A DNA stretch of 61,576 nucleotides from Candidatus Hikarchaeia archaeon HikBin5. GTDB taxonomy: Archaea > Halobacteriota > Halobacteria > Halobacteriales > Hikarchaeaceae. The first letter of the stretch is position 1, and every line of letters starts with the position of its first letter. The notes under the pieces are model-generated. The model was not told the origin of the DNA and searched no databases. It worked only from the letters and a program-made list of their open reading frames with translations. The stretch spans positions 1 through 61,576 of the forward strand of contig WTZU01000005.1 of assembly GCA_009889625.1 (NCBI GenBank), read 5' to 3'. A program made the position numbers and the translations under genes. Positions 36,597 to 44,501 of the stretch are shown here, piece after piece.

Positions 36597-36995
36597 TTAT
36601 CGGGAGGGGATATTATTCCGATTTTTATAAGGTAATATTCTGTCTTCCCATGTGAGTATCTCTTGGGTCATCCCTGCCTTTTGTATCAAACCATTTCTTG
36701 TCCAATAGTAGATTATCACTGATAAAAGTGGGACAAACAAAAATAGAATTATGTATCCTAATGACCATTTATCCAGGTCGTGCGTCTCTCTCAAATTAGC
36801 TGCATCGGCATATAGGAGCCATATGGAGGCCAAGAATCCACCTGCCGCCAATAGAGGGACCAAAGCCACGAAGAGATCAGAAATGAAAATTCCTAGGAAC
36901 AAACAAATTATTGGATATAGCCAACATTTCCATAACCCTGCAAAATACCTTCCAGAAACAACGATGTTCTCTTTACCCATGATGTTATCCATCAT
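36597..36995 (-). CDS. small membrane protein, unknown function
   Basis: 132 residues with two or three membrane helices: about 22-45 merging into 46-64 (Leu/Ala/Ile rich, including LFVALVPLLAAGGFLASIW) and 82-103 (LGYIILFLFVPLLSVIIYYW). The charged loop DAANLRETHDLDKW lies between. The short polar ends carry no motif. The pattern (two helix pairs and WTRNGL after the last) resembles small archaeal membrane proteins of unknown role. Convergent with tRNA-Pro. Confidence 0.55.
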   Translation of the reverse strand: MMDNIMGKENIVVSGRYFAGLWKCWLYPIICLFLGIFISDLFVALVPLLAAGGFLASIWLLYADAANLRETHDLDKWSLGYIILFLFVPLLSVIIYYWTRNGLIQKAGMTQEILTWEDRILPYKNRNNIPSR

Positions 36996-37010
36996 ACACC
37001 TCTCTTCTTC

Positions 37011-37109
37011 ATAATTTTATTCCCAGATTCCAATATGATCTGTCTCTCTTGAACCATCGCAATTACCATTAGATGGAATAGTTTCCCCCGGTTTATAATT
37101 TTATTCCCA
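37011..37109. repeat. 15-bp direct repeat in a divergent promoter region
   Basis: ATAATTTTATTCCCA occurs at 37011-37025 and again at 37095-37109, in the 140-bp space between the divergent membrane-protein gene and the cyclodeaminase-like gene. Each copy contains a TATA-like run, so they may be the promoter cores of the two genes. Confidence 0.35.
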
Positions 37110-37135
37110 ACAAGTCGTTCATAAGATTTAACTTC

Positions 37136-38203
37136 ATGACTTTTTTAAATGAAAGTAATATGTCTCAAAAAGCATTATTTCTTTCTGGCAAAGATGTCGC
37201 CGGATTAGCAACAATGGAAGAATTTATCGAAGCCATTCGGGATGGGTATCGCCAAAGAGGAGAAGGCGCGTCTGCAAAACCATCACAAGTAATCTCAAGC
37301 GACGCAGGCCCCACACCTCGATATGGAAAAGCGGCCAGTCTTGTCACCTATGGGGCTAGCATGCCCGATTCAGATGTCATGGGGATGTACACAATGTGCC
37401 CTTCTTCTGCCACTGAGGGTTGGTATTTGAATCAACTATACAGTAGTATCGGAGAGCCAATGGCAGTCATCGATGGAGCTAGCTGGAATCCTCTTAAAAC
37501 GGGTGCAGTTGGTGCAGTTGGTGTGGATGCATTGGCACGGGATGATTCCTCCGTTGTTGCCTTAATCGGAAGTGGAGAACAATCAAAAGGCCAACTCGTC
37601 GCTATTGAACATGTCCGAGATATAGAACATGCGTATGTATATTCTCCTAACAAAGAACATAGAGATAAGTTTGCAAAAACTATGCAAGATTTCGTCAAAT
37701 GTGACCTAACTTCTGTAGATTCTAGCGACGAAGCGATCGCAAATGCAGATATCATTGTCACCGCAACAAAAGCATCAGATCCTGTATTCGATGGGACTAA
37801 AATGAAAGAAGGTGCCCATGTAAATGCAGTGGGTCAGGGAAGTGAAGCCGATAAACGAGAAGTAGACGAAGTGACTGTCAAAAAGGCCAAATGGGTCTCA
37901 GATATAAAAGCAAGAACCCTACGATCCCAAGGTGCCTATATCTATGCCGCAGAACACGGTTTCATAGATTTCGATACTCATTACTATGCAGAACTGGGTG
38001 AAGTTCTGGCAAATAAATTCCCTGGTAGGGAATCTGAATCCGAAATAACTCTATTTGATTCAACAGGATCGGGACCTGAGGCAGTTGCTGGTGGAAAATT
38101 GTTATATGACAAAGCCGTCAAAGCAGGAGTTGGGACCGAGATTGAGTTCTATTCTGCAGAAGAATCCTTTGGCTTCACCGATTATATAGCAACAGACTGG
38201 TAA
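37136..38203 (+). CDS. ornithine cyclodeaminase/mu-crystallin family protein (atypical)
   Basis: 355 residues. A second start at 37160 (MSQKALFLSG) fits the family's N-terminus better. The Rossmann part is clear: VVALIGSGEQSKGQL near 140, then YVYSPNKEH, and IIVTATKASDPVFDGTKMKEGAHVNAVGQ near 207. In the substrate domain the usual Arg-Thr pair is changed: WNPLKTGAVGAV has Lys121 where classical enzymes have Arg. Likely an NAD(P)-dependent imine or amino-acid enzyme, substrate unknown. A paralogue faces it 8 bp downstream. Confidence 0.8.
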   Translation: MTFLNESNMSQKALFLSGKDVAGLATMEEFIEAIRDGYRQRGEGASAKPSQVISSDAGPTPRYGKAASLVTYGASMPDSDVMGMYTMCPSSATEGWYLNQLYSSIGEPMAVIDGASWNPLKTGAVGAVGVDALARDDSSVVALIGSGEQSKGQLVAIEHVRDIEHAYVYSPNKEHRDKFAKTMQDFVKCDLTSVDSSDEAIANADIIVTATKASDPVFDGTKMKEGAHVNAVGQGSEADKREVDEVTVKKAKWVSDIKARTLRSQGAYIYAAEHGFIDFDTHYYAELGEVLANKFPGRESESEITLFDSTGSGPEAVAGGKLLYDKAVKAGVGTEIEFYSAEESFGFTDYIATDW

Positions 38204-38210
38204 TTTCCAT

Positions 38211-39245
38211 TTATATATTTCCAGTCCCGGGGGTGGCATTTTTATACGATGTCATTGGAAGTTCGATCCCCAACCCTTCTTTTATTGCTTTTTCATACAA
38301 CATAACTGCAGATGCAACAGTTTCAACACCCACACCTGTACTGTCAAAAATTGTAATTTCTTCTGCACTTGTTCTTCCTGGTATACGTCCTGAAATTATG
38401 TCGCCTATCTCTGCATATATATGATTCTCGCCCACTCGGCCTGCATTATATGCTGCTAGAAATCCACCTGCCATCCGAAGACGTTCTTGTACACCATGTG
38501 CAAACACCCGTTCTCGGAGGTCTGGGACGTACTTGTCTGCTTTACAAATAGCTTCTATGTCCAACTCCCTCTCATGCCCCGATTGGCCCATCGCATTTAC
38601 ATGAATTCCTGGATTTAGTCTAGACCCATCGAATACAGGATCTGAAGCAACTGTTGCAGTCACTAGAATGTCTACATCATCAACCGCACCATCACTAGAA
38701 TCTACAGGTTTTGCGTCAAAACCCATATCCTGTTCGATTGTTTTACAAAACGCTTCTCTATTTTCAGATTTCCTAGAATATACTTTTACCTTGGTGATAT
38801 CCCGAACAACATCTAGTGTTTGTAGTGCCCCATATGAAACCCGGCTTGTCCCAATTATTCCAACTGTTTCCGAATCTTCTCTTGCAAGAACCTCTGAAGC
38901 TACTGCACTCGATGCGCCCGTTTTAAGAGGATTCCAATAAGATCCATCTAGAATAGCAAGCATTTTTCCTGTTTTTATATCCCAGATTGGACATATGAAC
39001 CAACCATCTCTTTCCGGCCCACCAACTGAGTATACATAATATCCCATGTATCCCATTTCTGGTAACATAGACATATATCCTGTCAAATCGGTATTTGGAT
39101 CTTCAGTTGCTAGTGCAGAAGGAGCGTTTGAGGGGGCACCCCCTCCCCGTTCTCTATATGCTTCTCTTGTCACATTGACATAGTCTTCTGGCTCTGCTAA
39201 ATCTATCAAATCTTCAGTTGTCAAATACAATATTGTATCAATCAT
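38211..39245 (-). CDS. ornithine cyclodeaminase/mu-crystallin family protein (atypical paralogue)
   Basis: 344 residues. It shares with its convergent neighbour the GSYWNPLKTGASSAV segment (Lys108 in place of the usual Arg), the Rossmann loop VGIIGTSRVSYGAL near 127 and VDILVTATVASDPVFDGSRL near 190. The nucleotide loop has GTS instead of GxG at its third position. The two proteins may act on related substrates or form a heteromer. RidA-like and cyclase genes lie next to it. Confidence 0.8.
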   Translation of the reverse strand: MIDTILYLTTEDLIDLAEPEDYVNVTREAYRERGGGAPSNAPSALATEDPNTDLTGYMSMLPEMGYMGYYVYSVGGPERDGWFICPIWDIKTGKMLAILDGSYWNPLKTGASSAVASEVLAREDSETVGIIGTSRVSYGALQTLDVVRDITKVKVYSRKSENREAFCKTIEQDMGFDAKPVDSSDGAVDDVDILVTATVASDPVFDGSRLNPGIHVNAMGQSGHERELDIEAICKADKYVPDLRERVFAHGVQERLRMAGGFLAAYNAGRVGENHIYAEIGDIISGRIPGRTSAEEITIFDSTGVGVETVASAVMLYEKAIKEGLGIELPMTSYKNATPGTGNI

Positions 39246-39286
39246 TATTTCTTTTTAGTAACAAAAGTAGATAATTCTCTTGATCA

Positions 39287-39676
39287 TCACCCACTAGCAA
39301 TTTCAACATCCACTTCGACCAAATATGCCTCTTGAACTAGCTGGTGTATCCCGATTAATGTGTGGCAAGGATATGGTTCTTCTACAAAAACCTCTTTCCA
39401 AACGGCATTATATTCTTGAAGGTGCTTCCTGGGCTCGATCAAGTAACTAGTCACTTTTGAAATATCATTCAAATCTTTACCCATTTCTGCCAATATCGTT
39501 TCGATATTCAAAAATATTTGCCTCGCCTGACTCGTCATATCTTCTCCAACTGGTTTGAATTCACCAACTCTTCCGACCATTCCTGAAATGGATATGTGCC
39601 CGTTATCTATTCTAGCTTGACTATAACCTCTCGACACTGTGTCTGGCATATTTTTTGGACGTATAACTGTAGTCAT
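39287..39676 (-). CDS. RidA/YjgF family protein lacking the catalytic arginine
   Basis: 129 residues with the full RidA fold pattern: SRGYSQARIDNGHISISGMV near 15-34, ARQIFLNIETILAEMGKDLNDI near 51-72 and the closing VEVDVEI. True RidA proteins, which hydrolyse reactive enamines such as 2-aminoacrylate, have an Arg in a PAR-S/T segment; here the position reads PCHTL (His105). It is thus one of the Rid subgroups without proven deaminase activity. Next to cyclodeaminase-like genes, whose products could be imines. Confidence 0.85.
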   Translation of the reverse strand: MTTVIRPKNMPDTVSRGYSQARIDNGHISISGMVGRVGEFKPVGEDMTSQARQIFLNIETILAEMGKDLNDISKVTSYLIEPRKHLQEYNAVWKEVFVEEPYPCHTLIGIHQLVQEAYLVEVDVEIASG

Positions 39677-39763
39677 GTTCTAAAATCCACCTCAGAGAAA
39701 ATAGCACTTTTCAATAGATCAATCCGAACATATATCTTGGACAAATACATTTTGTTAATCACA

Positions 39764-40450
39764 ATGTTATTCGATTTAACACTCCCTCTTAATGATGATA
39801 CGATATTAATCCCAGGAGGGGGAAATGCATTTAAAGCAGAAACGATACTGAGCATAGAACAAGGCCATGCAGCTGCAGTTCATAGTTTTAGCCAAAGTAC
39901 ACATGTTGGTACTCATATGGATGCAGCAGCACATTACATTGGTGGCGGGAGGACCATTGACCAAATAGAACTAGATGTGCTTATTGGCCCTGCACAAGTT
40001 ATCGATCTACGTGATTATTCCGGAGAGTATATCACATCAGATATTTTGGAAACAAAAGCTTCCCATGTTCAAAAAGGAGATCGGCTTCTTATGATCACAG
40101 GCGATGTTGATAAATATTTCCACCGGGCAAAAAATCCAAAAATTAAAACTTTATTTGAAGAAGGCGCTTGCTTCTCAGTCGACGGGGCACAATGGCTAGT
40201 CGATAAGGGAATTCGAATGGCCGCAAATGATTTTGTAACAGAATCAACAAAAGATGCAAAAACTAAAACATTCGACGCCGACCGCCCGGTGCATAACATT
40301 CTGTGCGGCGCAGATATCGCCATACCTGAATATTTATGTAACACTGATAAAGTCGTTGAAGAATCCTCTATTGACTTATTCTGCTTACCTCTTCCAATCA
40401 CTGGATTTGAAGCCGCGCCTACGCGGGTCATCGCAAGGACTTACAACTAG
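39764..40450 (+). CDS. cyclase family protein (kynurenine formamidase-like metal hydrolase)
   Basis: 228 residues from the ATG at 39764; an upstream in-frame start would overlap the RidA gene. The family's metal motif THVGTHMDAAAHYI (H-x-G-T-H-x-D-x3-H) sits near 45-58. LPLNDDTILIPGG is at the start and RMAANDFVTEST near 152. PF04199 enzymes are Zn/Mn hydrolases that open amide or lactone rings. Together with the two cyclodeaminase-like and Rid-like genes, a route degrading a cyclic or N-formyl amino compound is possible, but the substrate is unknown. Confidence 0.87.
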   Translation: MLFDLTLPLNDDTILIPGGGNAFKAETILSIEQGHAAAVHSFSQSTHVGTHMDAAAHYIGGGRTIDQIELDVLIGPAQVIDLRDYSGEYITSDILETKASHVQKGDRLLMITGDVDKYFHRAKNPKIKTLFEEGACFSVDGAQWLVDKGIRMAANDFVTESTKDAKTKTFDADRPVHNILCGADIAIPEYLCNTDKVVEESSIDLFCLPLPITGFEAAPTRVIARTYN

Positions 40451-40457
40451 TAAACCA

Positions 40458-40498
40458 CTATATAGCAATATTTTGTTTATATGTTTTAAATAAAACAA
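40458..40498 (+). promoter_or_regulatory. photolyase promoter: TATA element plus GTTTTA-AA-TAAAAC inverted repeat
   Basis: CTATATAG (40458-40465) is a TATA element. GTTTTA-AA-TAAAAC (40483-40496) is a 6+2+6 inverted repeat ending two bases before the ATG at 40499, where a repressor would cover the start site. The same repeat occurs three times at 44345-44460, after the recombinase gene. Confidence 0.55.
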
Positions 40499-41833
40499 AT
40501 GAAAAGCCTATTTGTGTTCAGACGTGATTTGCGATTGGAGGATAATACTGCTTTAATCCAAGCACTTACAGAAAGTGATGAAGTAATTCCTTGTTTTATA
40601 CTCGACCCCCGGCAATTGGAATCTAATGACTATAGGAGTTTAAACGCAATTCAGTTTATGTTTGAAAGCTTACGCGACCTCAATTCTGAACTTTTAAAAA
40701 ACGATTCTTTATTGTACTTATTTAAAGGCAAAAGTGAACAAATAATTTCTCAATTATTGGATCAAGTGGATGCAGTATACCTTAACAGGGACTACACACC
40801 ATTTAGTATTAAACGAGACGATTCTATTAATAATTCATGTTTGAAATATGGTAAAAAATTTGTTCTCTGCGACGATTTGTTGTTACATCGGCCTGAAGAT
40901 GTGTCTACTAAAAATGGAGGGATTTATCAAATTTTTACCCCATTTTACAAAAATGTAATTCAAAGGGAGATTCCACTCCCTGTTTCTAACAATTATTCCA
41001 ATTACTCTAAAATAGACCTTGGTAATCTCTCCATTGATGTGTTAAATACTAATAATAATAAAGATATTTTTGTCCGAGGAGGCCGAAAAAGAGTTATCAA
41101 CACACTCGATGATTTGACCCAATTCAAAAACTATTCCGAGGAACGTAATTACCCATCCATACTCTGTACCACTGGTCTTTCTGCACATAATAAGTTCGGC
41201 ACGATCAGTGTCCGAGAATTCTACCATGCTATTAAAAATCAATTCGGAAAAGACCATGCATTAATAACTCAATTAATATGGCGCGATTTTTACACCCACA
41301 TAGCATTTCACCACCCTTATGTTTTTGGCAGCAATTTTCGTAAAAAATATGACCAAATTCAATGGTCCACCAATGCAGATCACTTCGAAAAATGGTGTAC
41401 GGGATTTACTGGATTTCCAATAGTAGATGCAGGAATGCGGCAATTGAACATCACAGGGTGGATGCATAACAGAATACGAATGGTAGTTTCTAGCTTCTTA
41501 ACAAAATCGCTACGTATCAATTGGCAATGGGGTGAAAAATATTTTGCACAAAATCTAATTGACTATGATCCTTGTGTAAATAATGGAAGTTGGCAATGGG
41601 CAGCCAGCACTGGGTGTGACGCACAGCCTTATTTTAGAATATTTAACCCGTGGCGGCAACAAGAACGATTCGACAAAGAATGCAAGTACATTAAAGAATG
41701 GATTCCAGAACTTAGTGGCTATTCTTCTAAAGAGATACATAACTGGGAAGGGTGTTCTGTGTACCCCAAACCAATAATCGACCATAAAAGCGAAGCTAGA
41801 AAAACATTGGAGCTCTTTAAGTTAGCATCATGA
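40499..41833 (+). CDS. phr: deoxyribodipyrimidine photolyase
   Basis: A light-driven FAD enzyme that splits pyrimidine dimers. 444 residues. The N-terminal antenna domain begins LFVFRRDLRLEDNTAL. The FAD domain carries ITQLIWRDFYTHIAFHHP near 258, GFPIVDAGMRQLNITGWMHNR near 302-322, INWQWGEKYFAQNLIDYDP near 340 and NNGSWQWAAS near 361. This fits class I CPD photolyases. It implies exposure to sunlit water or past acquisition. The ATG lies directly behind the inverted repeat; the stop overlaps the next start (ATGA). Confidence 0.93.
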   Translation: MKSLFVFRRDLRLEDNTALIQALTESDEVIPCFILDPRQLESNDYRSLNAIQFMFESLRDLNSELLKNDSLLYLFKGKSEQIISQLLDQVDAVYLNRDYTPFSIKRDDSINNSCLKYGKKFVLCDDLLLHRPEDVSTKNGGIYQIFTPFYKNVIQREIPLPVSNNYSNYSKIDLGNLSIDVLNTNNNKDIFVRGGRKRVINTLDDLTQFKNYSEERNYPSILCTTGLSAHNKFGTISVREFYHAIKNQFGKDHALITQLIWRDFYTHIAFHHPYVFGSNFRKKYDQIQWSTNADHFEKWCTGFTGFPIVDAGMRQLNITGWMHNRIRMVVSSFLTKSLRINWQWGEKYFAQNLIDYDPCVNNGSWQWAASTGCDAQPYFRIFNPWRQQERFDKECKYIKEWIPELSGYSSKEIHNWEGCSVYPKPIIDHKSEARKTLELFKLAS

Positions 41834-42750
41834 AATTAACTGTAGGGTGTAAGGACTATGAATGGTTGGAGCCGCTTATTCATGGATATGTAAAATCCGA
41901 GGATCTAGAGTTGCAATTTTTCACAGATGCGCCTAGCAATCGAATACACGATAGAACAGTTGGAGGGGATTTTGATGTCGCGGAATTTTCTCTAGCTAAA
42001 CATATTCTAGGATATCCCAATTGGGAATTCATAGGATTGCCTGTTTTCCCCCGTCGCTTTTTTCCACATTCTCATATTTTTGTCAATCAAAATTCAAACA
42101 TAACTGAACCTAAAGATCTAGAAAACAAACGGGTTGCAATATATCAATATCAAAATACATTGGCTCTCTGGGCAAGGGGAATTTTCTCAGAATATTACGA
42201 TGTCGATTTAGAATCAATTGAGTGGGTCACTTCACGTCCAGAAACATTTGAAGTTCCATATAATCCTGAGATTGTTAATCATAAAACATTACCAGAGCAG
42301 TTATCTCAAGGAAAAATAGATGCCTTATTTCTTCCAACAACAAATAGAATTTATCCACTTCCTAAAAATGTTACTCGGATGTATTCCGATCCCCGTGGGG
42401 CGGAAAAAACATATTTCCAAAAATCGGGCTTCTGCCCTCTAATGCACGATATAGTCATTAGAAATGAAATTATTGAAAGTGACCCGTGGGTTGCTACTGA
42501 ATTATACGATCTATTCCAAAAATCGTACGCTTCCCATATAACTAGGATCGCCGATGACACTAAATGGCCCTTGGCCTGGTGGACTATGTATATTGAAGAA
42601 GAACTAGAGGTGTTCGGAGATATATGGGCCCGATCCTTCGATTTTAATTCAAATGTACGGGCCGAATTAGAAACTATGATTCAATATGCATATGATCAAC
42701 ATTTGATATCTGCCATCTTCGATCCTCAGGATCTGTTCTATAAAGTTTAA
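41830..42750 (+). CDS. substrate-binding-like protein (4,5-dihydroxyphthalate decarboxylase-like), cytosolic
   Basis: 306 residues of the type II periplasmic-binding-protein fold: LTVGCKDYEWLEPLIHGYV at the start, GGDFDVAEFSLAKH near 45, PRRFFPHSHIFVNQNSNI near 77, KRVAIYQYQNTLALWARG near 100 and LSQGKIDALFLP near 157. This resembles the NMT1/ThiY and 4,5-dihydroxyphthalate decarboxylase-like group. There is no signal peptide, lipobox or TAT motif, and no ABC permease beside it. It is coupled to the photolyase by an ATGA overlap. Function unknown; a cytosolic ligand-binding or decarboxylase role is possible. Confidence 0.75.
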   Translation: MKLTVGCKDYEWLEPLIHGYVKSEDLELQFFTDAPSNRIHDRTVGGDFDVAEFSLAKHILGYPNWEFIGLPVFPRRFFPHSHIFVNQNSNITEPKDLENKRVAIYQYQNTLALWARGIFSEYYDVDLESIEWVTSRPETFEVPYNPEIVNHKTLPEQLSQGKIDALFLPTTNRIYPLPKNVTRMYSDPRGAEKTYFQKSGFCPLMHDIVIRNEIIESDPWVATELYDLFQKSYASHITRIADDTKWPLAWWTMYIEEELEVFGDIWARSFDFNSNVRAELETMIQYAYDQHLISAIFDPQDLFYKV

Positions 42751-42761
42751 TAATATATTTA

Positions 42762-42857
42762 TTATCAACGAATCTACTTTATAAATATAATTATCGATGA
42801 AAATAAATAAATAAGATAAAAATATACCTGTATTTAACACGATAAATATTATTATCG
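42762..42857. promoter_or_regulatory. operator-like repeats upstream of the DUF5805-like gene
   Basis: A very AT-rich 143-bp gap holds CGATAA-N6-TTATCG (42840-42857), a perfect inverted repeat ending 36 bp before the downstream ATG. TTATCG also occurs at 42791-42796 and the related TTATCAACG at 42762-42770. These could be sites for the ribbon-helix-helix protein encoded just downstream. Confidence 0.4.
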
Positions 42858-42893
42858 TCAAATTTAAGTTATTTGAGGCCATATTATGCTAAA

Positions 42894-43298
42894 ATGGAAC
42901 TTGAAATTCAAAATGATACACGTGTAACAATCAATACGTACGTTCCAGAATACCAACGGGAACTTTGGAAACAACACGCAGAAGATATGGGCATGAATTT
43001 AAGTGAGTTCGTTCGATTAATGGTCCAATCGGGGAGGCGTAACTTTGACATAAAAGGGGAAAATCACCGAAATGTACTAAAAGTTAATTTTAATGACAAA
43101 ACCCCAGGGGTATCTGGGATAAAAATTCAAGTTCTCAATTTCTTTCAGAAAGACGGATGTTTGGGGTGGGATCATCTAGTTCAAAAATTGACAGTGGGCA
43201 TTGAAGATGAATTGGAAACGGCGTTGACACAACTCCAAGATGAGAATTTAATAAGATATAGCGGCAGGCTCGGTGGGTATACTTTATTGCAAAATTAG
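42894..43298 (+). CDS. ribbon-helix-helix/winged-helix DNA-binding protein (DUF5805-like)
   Basis: 134 residues from the ATG at 42894 (a TTG seven codons upstream is less likely). The N-terminal RVTINTYVPEYQRELWKQHA then MNLSEFVRLMVQSGRR has the ribbon-helix-helix pattern: strand, helix, turn, helix. The C-terminal half (about 65-134), with LETALTQLQDENLIRY, looks like a winged helix. In Haloarchaea, proteins of this type (DUF5805) stand beside a tyrosine recombinase, as here (5 bp gap). Likely a regulator or recombination accessory factor. Confidence 0.7.
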   Translation: MELEIQNDTRVTINTYVPEYQRELWKQHAEDMGMNLSEFVRLMVQSGRRNFDIKGENHRNVLKVNFNDKTPGVSGIKIQVLNFFQKDGCLGWDHLVQKLTVGIEDELETALTQLQDENLIRYSGRLGGYTLLQN

Positions 43299-43303
43299 AT
43301 TTC

Positions 43304-44335
43304 ATGAAAAAATTAAACCCAAACCAAAGTGACCCCATTTCCTATTTTATAGAGGACATGGAATATCATGGGCGATCAAAAAGAACTAGAGATGCATACT
43401 ATCGCGTACTCATTAATTTCCAGTCCTTTCTAAATGAAAAATGCCAAACCACCATTGCAAATGCTACCCAACGTGATTGCATGGCGTGGATTCACGGCGT
43501 CCGGCAAATCTCATCACCAAGTACTATCGCAACATATGCGTCATATATAAATCGATTTTATCGGTATATGTCCAATGTGGGGTTGCTAAACGCCAACCCC
43601 ATGTTATTAGTCGTAGAAGAATTAACAGAATCAATAGAACCGAACCCAATACGAAGGGATATCTCTTTAAAAAGTATGCAAGAATTTTTAAAAAATGTGT
43701 CACACCCTCTGGATCGTGCCATCATTATCACTTTGCTCAAAACAGGTATGAGGGTTGGAGAACTTTGCAACCTGGATCTTAGAGATTTGAATTTAGCCGA
43801 CGTGGATGTATCTTCTACCTACTCTGTCAAACCAAGAGGTGCAATTGGAGATCGCCCAGGGACTCTATATATTTCAAAAGATCCCGCCCGTGGTGAAATC
43901 TATAATGAGGAACTAAGAACTGCATCCAACAAACGGAAAAGGTCGACCATGGTTCCTATAGACGCCGAATTACATCACAATCTAAAAGTTTGGCTTTCTG
44001 TTAGGCCGGATGCCCTTTCTCCGGCACAACCTGTATTTCTCAGTACTGCTAAATGGGGGTGCCGAATCACCCCGAGCATAGTTCGTTCTAGGCTCCTGAG
44101 ATATACTAAAAATACAGGGTGGCATGTACCAGGGGCTGGTGCAGAAGAAAATGTAACTCCCCATTATTTCCGTCACTTTTTCACCACAAATTTGAGAAAT
44201 GAGACTGGAGATCGGGGTGTGGTCAAATATTTACGCGGGGATGTGGCAGACGATATTATTGAAACATATACTCATAATTGGGGAGATAGGGTGCGTTCAG
44301 TATATGAAAAAAATATTTATTCATTGTTAATTTAA
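43304..44335 (+). CDS. tyrosine recombinase/integrase (XerC/D-like)
   Basis: 343 residues. The N-terminal SAM-like core-binding domain (about 10-110) contains GRSKRTRDAYYRVLINF. The catalytic domain has the first Arg in TGMRVGELCNLDL near 147, HYFRHFFTTNLR (H-x2-R) near 289, the second His/Trp position in YTHNWGD near 323 and the nucleophile Tyr in the closing VYEKNIY. An insert (about 172-205) separates the first Arg from the rest. It could act on the repeats directly downstream or in chromosome resolution. Confidence 0.88.
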   Translation: MKKLNPNQSDPISYFIEDMEYHGRSKRTRDAYYRVLINFQSFLNEKCQTTIANATQRDCMAWIHGVRQISSPSTIATYASYINRFYRYMSNVGLLNANPMLLVVEELTESIEPNPIRRDISLKSMQEFLKNVSHPLDRAIIITLLKTGMRVGELCNLDLRDLNLADVDVSSTYSVKPRGAIGDRPGTLYISKDPARGEIYNEELRTASNKRKRSTMVPIDAELHHNLKVWLSVRPDALSPAQPVFLSTAKWGCRITPSIVRSRLLRYTKNTGWHVPGAGAEENVTPHYFRHFFTTNLRNETGDRGVVKYLRGDVADDIIETYTHNWGDRVRSVYEKNIYSLLI

Positions 44336-44342
44336 AAAATTT

Positions 44343-44495
44343 ATGTTTTAAATAAAACGTTTAAATAATATACTACTATATGACATTTTACTAGAATGTT
44401 TTAAATAAAACATATAAACACAATAACGCTATATATATACAATTATGTTTTAAATGAAACATTTAAATAAAATACTGCTATATCTGAAACTTGAA
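44343..44495 (+). repeat. three tandem ~50-bp repeats containing GTTTTA-AA-TAAAAC
   Basis: Cores are GTTTTAAATAAAAC at 44345-44358 and 44398-44411, and GTTTTAAATGAAAC at 44447-44460, spaced 53 and 49 bp. Around the cores the copies share ATG before, TTTAAAT(A)A after and a CTATAT element further on, so whole units are duplicated. The array fills the gap after the recombinase; the next gene converges. The same core, with a CTATATA before it, sits at the photolyase start at 40483. Confidence 0.7.
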
Positions 44496-44501
44496 CTAGA
44501 A

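Noticed and set aside
42750-44500. CRISPR array near the recombinase
   Set aside because: The repeats are three imperfect ~50-bp units without equal-length unique spacers, and no cas genes are in the window.
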